NCBI RefSeq assembly: GCF_021347895.1
Contig: NC_067132.1
Span: forward strand, 5,212,268 to 5,276,267
Length of the DNA stretch: 64,000 nt
Reading direction: 5' to 3'
From: Acanthochromis polyacanthus
Lineage: Eukaryota > Chordata > Actinopteri > Pomacentridae
Under the pieces are notes generated by a model. That model did no database searches and was not told where the DNA came from. It saw only the letters and a list, made by a program, of their open reading frames with translations. How positions within the stretch are numbered: the first letter of the stretch is position 1; each line of letters opens with the position of its first letter. The position numbers and the translations under genes are program-made. Positions 36,058 to 48,340 of this stretch are shown piece by piece.

Positions 36058-36794
36058 TTTTGTTTCCTTTTGTCTCGCTTGTGTTTTTTCTCTTATTTTT
36101 GTCTTTTTGTGTGTTACGTTATTCGTTGTTTTTTGCAATGTTTTATCATTTTGTGTTGTTGTGTCTTGCTTGCATTGTGTATTTTTTGTTGTTCTGGTTT
36201 TTGCTTTTGTCATTTTTTGGCCTTGCTTGTGTTGTCTGTCCATTTTTTTGTCCTTTTGTAATTTTTTGTCTAATTTTTTATATTTTGTTTTGCTTTGTGT
36301 CGCTTGTCTCATTTAGTTTCTCTCTTTTGCCATTTTGTATCTTGTTTCTGTCATTCTGAGTATCATTTTTGTAATATTTTGTTTCTTCTTTTTGTTGTTG
36401 TTTTTGTGTGACTTTTGCTGTTTTGATCATTAAAATAAAATCCCACATAGTTCAGTTCCAGGTGACTAAATGTTGTGTTCCTTTGTAGACACTCTGTGAT
36501 CTGGAAGTTGTAAAGTGGAAATGATAAACTGAGGCTGAATGTTGATGAAAGTGAACTTATTTTTCTTCATAAATTTCAGGATGATCATAATGTTTTGTTG
36601 AAAGATGATTCCTTAAATGTGAACATTTTCAGAATGTACTTTTTTTTGCACTAAAACAAAGAAAGCATTAGGAGTTATTATAGGTTATTAGGGTTATTTA
36701 TAGGTTATTATGCTGTGGTTTTACTGGTCCAGTCCACTGAAGATCAAACTGGGCTGAACGTGGAACCTGAACTAAGATAAGTTTGACTCCCCAG
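36058..36794 (-). mobile_element. hAT-like MITE, copy 3
   Basis: Terminus GTTTGACTCCCCAG at 36781-36794, the inverse of the family start. The body 36440-36780 is the reverse complement of copy 4 (GTAAAACCACAGCATAATA, TTCTGAAAATGTTCACA, ACATTATGA). From 36058 to 36430 lies the T-rich complement of the strand-biased tract (TTTTGTCATTTTGT words), producing spurious hydrophobic frames. Confidence 0.72.
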
Positions 36795-37832
36795 AGTTAG
36801 AGGGACATTCTGAAACCCTCTCAGTATTCCTGTAAAATCCTGAATGTCGGTACTTCACTGCTGGTATCTGTTAATATTATACTTCTATGTATTGATAGCT
36901 TTACACAAAGTTGCCAGCACGCTCTAATCTCTCTCAAATCAATCTCTCAAATCTCACAGCAAACATGATGAGGCCTCAGAGGCATGTCTTCATGAAAATA
37001 GGCATTCTTGGTTTTAATAGCACTCCCAGTCTAATTAATCTAAACTAGAGTAGGTGGCGCCTTCTTGACTTAATCCAAAAGGTAATTACTTTTCTTTTTC
37101 TTTTTTTTTTTTCTGGGGGAGAAATCAGCAGTTGTGGAACCTTCCAAGTTTGTGCTTCCATTTTAAAACCTTACTAAGCACCTGTGGCTAAAACTATTCA
37201 TTTAGAATGACCATGACACCGGTTAAATGACACATTTAGTTAATCTATAATCTCATTTTAACCCTGGTGTGTGTACAGAAGATGTCCATAGTGACTGTGA
37301 CACCACCTGTGGGTGTGTGGACTGCTCTTTGGAAACATTAGTTCTGCATCTGGCCATCACCATGTTGGTTATTTGAAACTCGATGTGATGAACAAGAGGT
37401 GGATCTGATCTGATTAACCCCAGCCAAAGTATGTCCAGGTAAATTACCTGCTGATACTTAAAGATTAAACATGTTAAACTCTTAATTGTGAAGTTATTTC
37501 TTTATTTATTGTTTTTACAAAGAGGTATGCTCAGCAAGCAAAGCATTATGCAAGATCATAACTAGAATGTCCTTGAGCTGATTACAGCTAAAAAGTACAA
37601 ATCAAAGGAAAAACACAATTGCATACAAAGATAAAATTATGCTGTAAACAAAACATTATCAAAGAAGATCAGCACTGGCTGTTGTTAACGTCAAATGTTA
37701 CTGTAAAACTGATTTCAGTATAATATCTATTTATTCTACCTTTATATTGTGCTTAAATTAAAATTGGCTTGATTTGTGCTCCAGAAATGAACCGTTACAT
37801 CAGCATCACATTTCATGGGATGTTTTGCTTAG
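36795..37832. other. unassigned DNA
   Basis: No gene recognised. A short polypyrimidine run lies at 37090-37115, and an AT-rich stretch at 37480-37780. Confidence 0.45.
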
Positions 37833-40105
37833 AATCCATCCATCCTACAATTCTACAATTTCATTTCGCAGACGCTTTTGTCTCTTAAAAGTAGAAAGGG
37901 ACTCAGCAGAACACACAGAGATTGGTAGTTTGTTCCACCATTTGGGAACAACAGAGGAGAAGAGTCTGGTTAGAGATTTGGAGCCGTGCTGGGCTGGAAG
38001 CACCAGGCGTCTCTCACATGCAGAACGAAGTGGGCATGAAGGGGAGTAGACCTGGATCAGGGAATCCAGGTAGGCTGGGGCCGTTCTTGTAAATGTTTTG
38101 TAAGCCAGGAGGAGAGTTTTGAATTTGATTCTGGCTGCAACTGGAAGCTAGTGAAGGGAGATGAACAGGGGAGTGACATGAGCTCTTCTGGGCTGGTTGA
38201 AGACCAGACGTGCTGCTGCATTCTGGATCATCTGTAGAGGTTTGACTGTACATGCAGGGAGACCTGCCAGAAGAGAGTTGCAGTAGTCAATGCGTGACAT
38301 CACAAGAGCCTGAACCAGAAGTTGTGTGGCCTGTTGGGTCAGGACAAGATCGAGAAAGTGAGGCCACCTGAACCTTTGGTCTGCTGGTCATCAATCATGA
38401 CACCCAGGTTTCTGGCTGAGTTTGTGGGCACAAGTAGGCTCGAGTGAAGTTGGACACTGATCTGAGGCTGAACAGATGGACAAGCTGGAAAGACCATGAG
38501 TTCAGTCTTAGACAGATTCAGCTGAAGGTGCCGTTCCTTCATCCATGTGGAGATATCAGCCGGACATGCTGATATCCGAGCTGAAACTGTTGTTTCGTCA
38601 GGTGGAAAAGAGAGGAAAAGCTGAGTGTCGTCAGCATAACAGTGGTAGGAGAAGCCATGGGAGCGGATCACTGCACCAAGTGAGGTGGTGTACAGAGAGA
38701 AGAGTAAGGGACCAAGCACTGACCCCTGAGGGACCCCAGTTGATAGGTCATGTGACCTCGACACCTCCCCTTGCCATGACACTCTGAAGGATCTGCCTGT
38801 GAGGTAGGACTTGAACCACAACAGGACAGAACCTGAGATGCTGAGCTCAGAGAGTGGAGAGGAGGATTTGATGGTTCACGGTGTCAAAGGCAGCAGACAA
38901 GTCCAGCAGCAGTAGGACAGAGGACTGACCAGCAGCTCTCACCAGTCGCAGAGATTCTGTGACTGATCGGAGTGCAGTCTCAGTGGAGTGGTCGCACCTG
39001 AAGCCTGACTGAAAAGGGTCAAGTTGGTTGTTGTTCCGCAGATGTTCAGAGACTTGGTTAAACACTGAGCGCTCCAGTATTTTCGACAGGAATGGTAGAA
39101 GTGAGACTGGCCTGTAGTTTTCAACCTGGGCTGGGTTGAGATGAGGCTTTTTGAGCAGTGGGGTGACGCGGGCTTGTTTAAAAGTAGCAGGAAAAATGGC
39201 AGTTTCCAGGGAGGAGTTGACAATGTGCGTGACTGCAGGTTTGATTGTGGGCAAGATGGTCTGCAGGATGCTGGTGGGTATTGGATCGAGAGGACATGTT
39301 GTAGGTTTTGAGCTCAGAAGAAGCCTGGAGACCTCATCCTCACTCAGAGGAGCAAAAGAGCAGAGTGAAGAAGCAGTAGTGGGTTTGAGCTGACTGGACT
39401 GGTCAGGCTCAGAGAACTGGTTGCTGATTGCAGCCACCTTTTCAGTGAAAAAGGAGGCAAACATGTCTGGAGTCAGCTCAGTGGACGGCTGAGCAGCTGG
39501 AGGAGAAAGCAAGGAGTTGAACGCCATAAACAGTTTTCTGGAATCAGAAGCTGCACAGATCTTGTTCTGATAAAAAGCTTTCTTTGCAGACTGCAAGCAG
39601 GAGGGAAAGGAAGCAAGTTTCTGTTTGTATGAGGACAAATCAGCGGGTTTTTGGGATTTACGCCACTTTCTTTCTGCTGCCCTGAGTCCAGCTCTTTGTT
39701 CTCTCAGAACTTCAGAGAGCCATGGACTTGGTTGTTTTTTCTTGGCCGGTTTGGACACCAGGGGGCAGAGTTTGTCCAAAGAGGATGCCAGAGAGGAACA
39801 GAGTGTTTCAGTAGCCTCATTAACAGGAAGTGAGGAGAAGTGTGATTGGTCAGGCATGACAGAGCTCACCTCCTCAGACAGCTGAGCTGCTGTGAGGGAC
39901 TTCAGATTTCTGCGGAAGGAGACCATCTGTGTTAGTGACTGCAATTGCGGAAAGGCAGCCATTTTACCAAGAAATGGTCTGACAGGTGTAGTGGAGTAAC
40001 TGTCACCTCTGCTATGGAGCAGTTACGAGTCAGCACCAAGTCAAGGACTTTATCAGCTTTGTGGGTGGGAGGAGACGGTACCAGTACAAGTGCAAAAGTG
40101 CATCC
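37833..40105 (-). mobile_element. L2-type LINE, 5' truncated
   Basis: About 2.27 kb non-LTR retrotransposon. The 3' end, on the left, shows the CGTCTGCGAAATG motif then a short GGATGGATT tail. The 5' truncation, on the right, lies within the endonuclease domain. It adjoins the SINE-like repeat at 40106. A second, much shorter tail of the same family is at 49205-49735 on the plus strand. Confidence 0.88.
38339..40105 (-). pseudogene. L2-type ORF2: partial endonuclease, reverse transcriptase
   Basis: From the 5' end: the tail of the apurinic-type endonuclease (THKADKVLDLVLTRNCS, then VTPLHLSDHF), a linker of about 200 residues, then reverse transcriptase blocks [53 protein letters not shown] (motif A), [14 protein letters not shown] (motif B), [12 protein letters not shown] (motif C, catalytic Y-A-D-D) and [11 protein letters not shown] (D). 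A frameshift in the CTCTCT run near 38847 splits the frame just after motif A. A second disruption, probably a deletion, follows NLGVMIDDQ near 38360. The C-terminal domain continues out of frame toward 37860. Compared with full-length L2 ORF2, most of the endonuclease is missing. Confidence 0.9.
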
Positions 40106-40426
40106 GATATCTACACACCACTTAATCCTCATCAGGTTCATAGGGAGTGGAGTCTATCCCAGCTGACTCAGGGTGAAGGTTCACCTGGACAGGTAAAGGC
40201 CCTGTCACACTCTAGCGTATAGAGCCAGCGTCTGAGGAACGTATAGAATATTTCAAAAAATTGTTTATACGCACAACTTTTCAGCGTATGAGGTCGATTT
40301 TCGGTTAATGACCGTTAGAGTAACGTGAGCCTAGCGTACCGTCAGCGTATGAGTAGCGTCCGCATAGTGTATGTCAGCGTATGTGAGCGGATGTGATGTG
40401 ATGTGTATTTGAGTTGGACGTATACC

Positions 40427-40500
40427 GACGTATGAGTAACGTATATCAGCGTACCTCCGACGTATGAGTAACGTATATCAGCGTACCTCCGACGTATGAG
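40427..40500. repeat. 32-bp tandem duplication in Harbinger end
   Basis: Two exact 32-bp units start at 40427 and 40459 and a partial third at 40491. Each unit holds GACGTATGAG, AACGTATATC and AGCGTACCTC, i.e. three copies of the motif that pervades the element ends. Confidence 0.92.
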
Positions 40501-40544
40501 AAACGTATGCGGAACGTCAGCCTAATGTATGAGGAGCGTACACA

Positions 40545-40772
40545 GCTGATGATGTTGGGACCAACCCTGTCCAGCAGTTCATCATACATTTCTGGAGGCA
40601 TGCGTAGGAAGTTCCTGAAGGCTCTCTGATCTTCATTTCTCAATTCAACCATAAGCTGGTCATAAAGGCCAAATTGACGCCGTCTTCCAATCCAAGGTTT
40701 CACCCAGATTGCACGTCTCATTCTACGCCTTCTTCTTCTGTGTCTAGGATACTCAACTGCCAACTGTAACAA
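40545..40772 (-). pseudogene. HARBI1-like transposase, N-terminal fragment
   Basis: About 76 residues: Arg-rich HRRRRRRMRRAIWVKPWIG, then QFGLYDQLMVELRNEDQRAF, RNFLRMPPEMYDELLDRVGP. This is the N-terminal region of PIF/Harbinger transposases, where W-V-R-P-W-I, the Y-x-x-L-x-x-E-L helix and the F-R-N-F-L-R-M segment recur, before the DDE nuclease. After GPNIIS the reading continues into subterminal repeat DNA, so the catalytic domain has been removed by an internal deletion. The Myb-like partner gene of autonomous Harbinger elements is absent. Confidence 0.85.
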
Positions 40773-41596
40773 ATCTTGGTGATGTTATAGCACAGCAACC
40801 TCCATCTCTGAACTGCTGGTACAAAGTGATACAGATTTGGAAATGTGAGACTTTATATACCCCCCACACGCTGGAAATACGCATGTAATACGCATAGGAT
40901 AAGTTGGCTGTACGCTCAGAACACGTTAGGCATAAGTTGAGTACGTTAGACTGGAACTACCATCATAACGTTAGCCATTCGTTAGACACACGTCAGACAC
41001 ACGTTCATTATACGCTCCTCTAACGCTAGGTTTCCTGACCCACTCAATTTTAACGTATGAGAAGCGTACTCGATGTATGTAACGTATCTTCAGCGTACCT
41101 CTAGTGTGTTCAGCGTTTAAGGAACGTATGAGGAGCGTAAAATTCATATGTCGTCATACTCTGAAAATTTTTGTGCATGTTCAAAAAAAATTTTGCCCGT
41201 CAGCGTACATCAGCGTACACCGACGTACCTCAGCGTACTAGAAATGTATTCCAGCGTACCCCTAGCGTGTTTCAGCGTGTTTCAGTGTATGCCCAGAAAG
41301 TCCATACGTTCCTCATACGCTGGCTCTATACGCTAGAGTGTGACGGGATCTTAACAGTCTATCACAGGACTACACATAGAGACAAACGATCACACTCACA
41401 TTCACACCTACAGACAATTTAGAATCACCAATTAATTGATTTGTGCTTAAATTAAGATAAAAATTATTTCATTGATGTAATCTCTTAATACATGGGCTGT
41501 ATTATAGCCTGGAAGGGTATATTCAGGCTTTTTCAGCCCCCCGGGTATAAATTGGGCTAAGCTAAAGTACACTTTGGCCGTGTGTTTAGTCCGGCC

Positions 41597-41850
41597 CAGG
41601 GGTCGGCAACCCACGGCTCCGGAGCCGCATGCGGCTCTTTCATCCCTCTGTTGTGGCTTCCTGTAGCTTCACAGCAGAGTCCTGCACTGTGTCGGGTACT
41701 CGTAAACTACAGATAATTGTCTTGCTCAGTATCTACTCTTTGATATGTCAGGTTAATACTACGTTACTCGTGAGAGCACGGCTTGATGTCATGTCCAGCA
41801 TCCAGGCAGCAGGTCAGAGAGTCAGAGGAGTGTCGTCTTGGAAAATAGGG
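41597..41850 (+). mobile_element. hAT left-end fragment
   Basis: CAGGGGTCGGCAACCC at 41597 followed by the 16-bp palindrome GAGCCGCATGCGGCTC is the left terminus of a well-known type of hAT element. The matching right end is not present in the window and no transposase frame follows; the inner edge is uncertain. Confidence 0.6.
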
Positions 41851-42165
41851 CAGCGACTTACCGGAGAAAAGTTATTAGCTTAAGATAACTCATAATAGAT
41901 TTTACAAGTTAAATAGACATTCGCAAAATATTGATTTCCAGCTAACATGACGTAACATATGAGGTCCAGGAGCAAAAATGACATTAACCAAGTAAGATAA
42001 ATATTAGTGGAAGGACACAATTAAAAAATGAATCTATCTAATTAGAGGCTTTGTAATTAATTAATCACGACTGATGGCATCATAAAGCAATATCTGACAT
42101 AATCAGCAAATTTTTTCAATTTAAATAATTTTTGGTTGATGACTGAATTGGTGAACAGACATATA
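41851..42165. other. unassigned DNA
   Basis: Nothing recognised; AT-rich DNA to the left of Tc1-B. Confidence 0.45.
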
Positions 42166-42545
42166 CACACGTGGACAAAATTGTTGGTACCCCTCAGTTA
42201 AAGAAGGAAAACCCACAATTCTCACTGAAATCACTTGAAACTCACAAAAGTAACAATAAATAAAAATTTATTGAAAATTAAATAATCAAAATCAGCCATC
42301 ACTTTTGAATTGTTGATTAACATAATTATTTAAAAAAACAAACTAATGAAACAGGCCTGGACAAAAATGATGGTACCTCTATAAAAGATTGAAAACTATT
42401 TGACCAGAGTGACATGATTAACTCAGGTGTGTCATTTAATTGACATCACAGGTGTTTCCAAACTCATAATCAGTCAGTCTGCCTATTTAAAGGGAGACAA
42501 GTAGTCACCCTGCTGTTTGGTGAAAAGGTGTGTACCACACTGAAC

Positions 42546-43615
<1,070 letters not shown>

Positions 43616-43904
43616 GTTATGGGTACCATCATTTTTGTCCAGCCCTATTTCATTAGTTTGTTTTTTTAAATAATTATGTTAATCAACAATTCAAAAGTGA
43701 TGGCTAATTTTGATTATTTAATTTTCAATAAATTTTTATTTATTGTTACTTTTGTGAGTTTCAAGTGATTTCAGTGAGAATTGTGGGTTTTTCCTTCTTT
43801 AACTGGGGTACCAACAATTTTGTCCACGTGTGTACATGAACTTAAACAAGTATATTTCATTTATTTATCTGTATTTTTCATCTGTCTACTACATTTACAG
43901 ATTA

Positions 43905-43990
43905 CTGCTATACTTTGGCCTAGGGGGGTATACTTTGGCCTAGGGGGATATTCTTTGGCCTGGGGGCGTATTCCTTGGTCTCGGGGGATG
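43905..43990 (+). repeat. four units of a 20-21-bp G-rich tandem repeat
   Basis: Units like GTATACTTTGGCCTAGGGGG occur four times with drift. The GGGGG runs make the plus strand a G-quadruplex candidate. A related phrase GTACACTTTGGCC lies at 41564 on the other side of Tc1-B. Confidence 0.82.
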
Positions 43991-44859
43991 GGTTAATCCG
44001 GCTTGTTACACCTGAAACATTACACACTCAGTGATGCAGTAGCACCCTGTCAGTCACAAGGTGTCCCATCCTAATCATATCCTGGTTTTTCTGTAGTATT
44101 TCTCCAGATAAAACCATAACTTAGAATAATGAATACCATGTTGATTCAGAACATATTCACTGCAGTTAAAGAACAAGGAAGGAGGATCATTTCCTCATAG
44201 ACTTCTGTACAGTCAAAAAATCTCAGAATTCCAAAGTGCGTGTCTCAATAACATCACTGGAAATATTCACTGTTACATCTAAACCTATACTACTGGCAGT
44301 AAAGGCATATACTGCAAAACCTGTGTGTTCATTGTACCACTTGGTGTAGTTTCCATTTCACTGAGGAGCCCTGAATCTGGCAGCAGACAGCATAAGGAAG
44401 GTCAGACGCTGTTTCCTCCACTATTAACAGACAGATTTCTCCATGATATTTTCATGTTATATTACTCTCTGAAGAACTGTGTCATAAAAGACTAACTTAA
44501 GCTTCTTCTTGATATTTTAAAGACACATGTATCCATCGGAGCATTATAACATGGGACAACAGTGAAAGAATGCCCTCACTGTGAGGCTGACCTCAGAAAA
44601 CAATAGACCTGTGTTCTGTCTGGGTCACCTTCTCTTCACACAGCTGCTCTTCCTGAAAACAGCCTGATGAAAGCACAGCAGACATTCACCAGAACCAGAA
44701 TGCACTTTAGTTTATGAAAGAGATCCATATAATTGTACTGCACACCTGAGTACACTATTGTGCAACATCATGTCAAAGATATATAATAAATTGCTGCAGT
44801 ATTTTTTAGATTATTTTGGAAATCAAAGTGAGGGCACCCTTCCTTAGTGAGACTCCTTT
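43991..44859. other. unassigned DNA
   Basis: No gene or repeat recognised. Confidence 0.45.
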
Positions 44860-45260
44860 TTCCTGATTTGTCGTGGCAGACTGGATCCCTCAGGGCATGG
44901 ATGCTACTAATCTGTCAGATCTGCAGAGGGTTTCTGGGAGTCATCTTTTCATTAACAGTGCGAACCCATAAATGTTATCTCCTCCACACCTTCATGCAGC
45001 TCATTTCAGCACCCTCCCACCTCCATGTTTCACAGCTGGCACCGTGTAGGCACTGCGGTACTCCTGGCCATGTCCAAGCCAAACATGCTGGACACCGTCT
45101 GATCCAAACAAATTAGGCAGCGTCCACAGAGGCCGGCTACATGCTGCGTCCTCCTCTCTGTCTGGAAGTCACTGGAACACCAGTTTTCACAACACAAGAC
45201 TTCCCATCTGTTTCTCAATGCAAAGCTGCATGAGTTGTAAATGTTGCATGCATCATTTGT
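44860..45260 (-). mobile_element. degraded Tc1-like remnant
   Basis: Antisense phrases CCTCCATGTTTCACAGCTGG and ATGCTGGACACCGTCTGATC followed by CAAACAAATT resemble the catalytic-domain DNA of a Tc1-like transposase ([10 protein letters not shown] and DGSDETK-like readings on the minus strand). Heavily eroded; no frame survives and the ends are not seen. Confidence 0.45.
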
Positions 45261-45554
45261 GAAGACAGCGTGACATTCTGACCAAGTGAGAGCTGTAGTG
45301 TTTACGGTTTTATCTATCGAACCTGTTTGTTCAATCTGAGCTTCAGAAGTTAGTGGAAGATGATACAGTTTTAACACGTTTACCGTTTAAGTGATACTGC
45401 TGGGGAGTTTACTCAGTTTTGTTGTATATTTTATGTAAGAGGAGACCAACAGAATAAATGAAGCTGAATAAACACAGGTTATGAAGTTTGTCCAACAATT
45501 AAATTCAATGTCCATTCCATTTCTAACAGTATATGTTCATGCACAGAATTATTC

Positions 45555-45905
45555 ATCTGTTCACAGTGGTTCAGTGGTTAACACTTTCACCTTGCAGCTA
45601 GAAAATCCCAGTCCATGTCCTGGCCTGGGATCTTTCTGCATGGAGTCTCCATGTTCTCCTGTACATGTGTGGCTTTTCTCCAGGTTCTCCAGCTTCCTCC
45701 CACAGTCCACAAACATGCTGAGGTTAACTGGTGATTCTAAACTGTCTGTAGGTGTGAATGTGAGTGTGATTGTTTGTCTGTATGTGTAGCCCTGTGATAG
45801 ACTGTTACCTGTCCAAGTGTCTCCTGTTTTCACCCTCAGCTGGGATAGACTCCACCCCCTATGACCCTGATGAAGGCCAAACAGGGTACAGATGATGGAT
45901 GGATG
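45555..45905 (+). repeat. SINE-like dispersed repeat, best copy
   Basis: GGTTCAGTGGTTAACACTTT, CACCTTGCAGCTAGAAAATC, TTTCTGCATGGAGTCTCCAT, TTCTCCAGGTTCTCCAGCTT, CACAAACATGCTGAGGTTAA, CTGTCTGTAGGTGTGAATGT and AGCTGGGATAGACTCCACCC follow in order, ending in GATGGATGGATG. At least six partial copies occur in the window. The start resembles a tRNA-like box A region (GGTTAACACTTTCACCTTGC), but I cannot confirm a pol III promoter. Confidence 0.78.
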
Positions 45906-47285
45906 ATCTGTTCATAGGGTTAGAAGTCCTCCAGCCTGACTGAACATATTGGTTGTTCAGGTTGTACTGCATTAGTACTAATATTAGTATTAGTAGCAAG
46001 AAATAAAGCACAGATATGTTTGGGCTTGGGCACAGAAAAACCTTCATTAAATTTAGGAAAGATCAGAGTTTTATATTAAAATAGAGGACTTTCGTTGTCA
46101 GGATTAAAACCACAGCAAACATTAATCCATAGACTTAAAATAAGTTGTTCATAAATAGCTGATAGTCTTCAGTAACAGTGCTGTTCAGAGCCTTGTTACT
46201 TTAGAACCCTGAAACCTCTTTAACATTATTCTCCCTTCTTATTAAATATGGGGTTGAGTTGGAGACAGAAAACAGAACCTTTAAGTATTGAAACACCACA
46301 AGTTCTTTGAGAGGCTAACAATAATTTTTATCATGAATGCCATATTTTTACAGGTAATATGAACATTTAAAACATTTTATTTGAACATCAGTTTACAGGA
46401 ATACAAAATGAAGAGAGGCATGGAAACAGGCTTTAACTCAGGTTTACATTTTTGGTGACAAAGGGAGAAGTAAATCCACATTTTCAAGTAAAAGTGCAAG
46501 TATTTTTAAACATTAAGTGTATTTGTTTTAAAATTATACATTACACCCTTGAATTGACAGGCTAATTTGAAAATGATATATTTTTTTGTCAGCTGGATTA
46601 TTATCCCACAGAGACATGATTATAGCGCCTCAGCATTATTGTTTTATTCTTTGTGGAGAGCCCTGTAATGAGAGAAACTGCAAGACGGGAGGGAGGGTGA
46701 GGAGATGAGTGTGGCTGCAAATATGCTATGCAGTATAGTCTTATTAATCACTGTGTATTATGTGAAAATGAATTATACTGTGTTGTCTCCCTGCTTGGCA
46801 GCAATCAAACCCTGGGAGTTTCCTTGCCACCTGCATTAGTACACTTGAATGGCAAGCCCACCGCCGCCATCAATAACACAATAGTTTAGCCTCAGATAAA
46901 AATGATAAATGCACTGGCTTTCCTTCAGACCCTGATTCAGTCAACCATTTATTTTAATATTTCAGCAACTACCGGGCGCTATCGTTAATCACTGTTAGAC
47001 TGCAGATAGGCAGGGAGGAATCACAGAGCGGGAGAGTGGAGGAGCCGAGATGGGGTGACGGACGAGGAGGAGGGCGGAGGAGGAGGAGGAGGAGTGGGTT
47101 TGGGGAATGCCACTTCTCATTGGGGAAGCTGTTGCTCATCTGTCGCCGGCTCGTTGGGGCATGGCTAAAGGCTCCCGTTCAGTCAAACTCCTCTCCTGTA
47201 CGCATGACATTTCAATTACACAGCGAGCTCTCATAGCGCTCTCCACAGCCAGATAAGCCAAGACACCAAATGCCACACACAGCAT

Positions 47286-47287
<2 letters not shown>
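45906..47287. other. unassigned DNA, includes candidate conserved element
   Basis: No gene. 46640-47000 has words resembling regulatory conserved DNA (GATAAAAATGATAAATGCAC, TTTATTTTAATATTTCAGC). 47030-47100 is a GGA-rich low-complexity tract (GGAGGAGGAGGAGGAG). Confidence 0.42.

Positions 47288-47331
<44 letters not shown>
47288..47331. repeat. (AC)22 microsatellite
   Basis: An uninterrupted dinucleotide run. Confidence 0.98.
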
Positions 47332-47335
<4 letters not shown>

Positions 47336-47477
47336 AGCATGTCCTGCAGGGCTTGTTTTAACAGATGTCATTCTAACTTGTGACAGGTGGGTGTAGAGCA
47401 CAGAAACATTACCTCAAAACCTAAATAAAATAGATATTTGAATAATGGCTTCATTTATTTCACTCACTTATCATGTG

Positions 47478-47510
<33 letters not shown>

Positions 47511-47516
47511 TATATA
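47478..47516. repeat. (AC)n-(AT)n microsatellite
   Basis: AC repeats followed by TACATATATATA. It lies 146 bases from the first AC run. Confidence 0.97.
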
Positions 47517-47539
47517 TAATAAATGGGTTACATCAGCAT

Positions 47540-48340
47540 TCTTTCTATTCATTCCTTCAGTGAAAACATTTTTGAGAAAATGTGCTAATTTATTAGAAAC
47601 TGAAGCTGAAACCTCCTTTGACTGTGGCCAGAAGGCCTCTAGTTGTAGAGAAACCATTACAGATTTAAATCTTGGGCAGTTCTCTACAAGCTTTGCACAT
47701 CTGGATTTGGACAGTTTATCCAGTTCTTTCAGACAAAGAGATCTCTCATTTAACATCTATCTGGAAGCAGATGTTCTGCAGGGTTTACATCTGGACGTTG
47801 TCTCAGCCATCCAAGGACAATCAAGAGACTTGTCCTGAAGCCATTTGAGCGTTTGAAGCTGTAGGCTCCAGCTGGTTGTCACGCTGACAGGTGAATCATC
47901 ATGCTGCATTCTGGAGCAGCTTTTTCTTCATTCACCTCTCTGTGTTTCGCTACTTTTGCTCATCCCTCAAGTCTGACAAGTCTCTCTGTCTGTGCTGCTG
48001 AGAAGCACCACCAAAGCATGATGCTGCCACTACCATGCTTCATCATAGGGACAGTGTTAGCCAGGTGAAGGACAATAGCTGGTGTTAAAGTGGTGGTAGT
48101 TGTACCTGAAGGGTTCAGTTCTTCACCAACATCAGAGAGTCTTTCCTCGTGTTATTAGAGTCCTTTAAATGTTATTTGGTGCTCAGTCTGTCAAGCCTTT
48201 AAGTTGAGTGGCTTTCGACCAGCAGCTCTACTATGGGCTGAATAATAGAGAGCTGCTATGGTGACCTTACTTCAGCAGGTTCTCTCATCTCTGCATAGGA
48301 CTTCTTAAGCTCTGTTAAGTGTGACAGGGATTTTTAGTGC
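47540..48340 (-). mobile_element. degraded Tc1-like remnant
   Basis: Antisense phrases in the right order for a Tc1 transposase: CTTTGCACATCTGGATTTGG, TCAGCCATCCAAGGACAATC, ACTTGTCCTGAAGCC, CATGATGCTGCCACTACC then ATGCTTCATCATAGGGACAG, and near 48260 CTATGGTGACC. These correspond to catalytic-domain (SPDLNPIE) to linker DNA of another Tc1 family than Tc1-A/B. No frame is left and no terminal repeats were found. Confidence 0.65.

Larger units (their letters stand above)
40197..41351 (-). mobile_element. PIF/Harbinger element, 1155 bp, with CGTA-dense ends
   Basis: Inverted termini: AGGCCCTGTCACACTCTAGC at the left and the inverse of AGATCCCGTCACACTCTAGC at the right, matching for about 35 bp. 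TAA at 40194-40196 and 41352-41354 is the TWA-type 3-bp duplication of PIF/Harbinger. The outer 350 bp at the left and 450 bp at the right are packed with AGCGTAC, ACGTATGAG and similar words. Between them is a truncated transposase. A deletion derivative that would need another copy to move. Confidence 0.9.
40106..41432 (-). repeat. SINE-like dispersed repeat, split by Harbinger insertion
   Basis: The two halves (40106-40196 and 41355-41432) join smoothly: GGAGTCTATCCCAGCTGA and CACCTGGACAGGTAA on the left, CAGTCTATCACAGGACTACA on the right. The uninterrupted counterpart at 45790-45860 reads straight through this junction, so it serves as the empty site. Confidence 0.88.

Noticed and set aside
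45555..45620. tRNA gene at the start of the SINE-like repeat
   Set aside because: The box-A-like stretch is not accompanied by a convincing cloverleaf or box B; no tRNA gene was found anywhere in the window.
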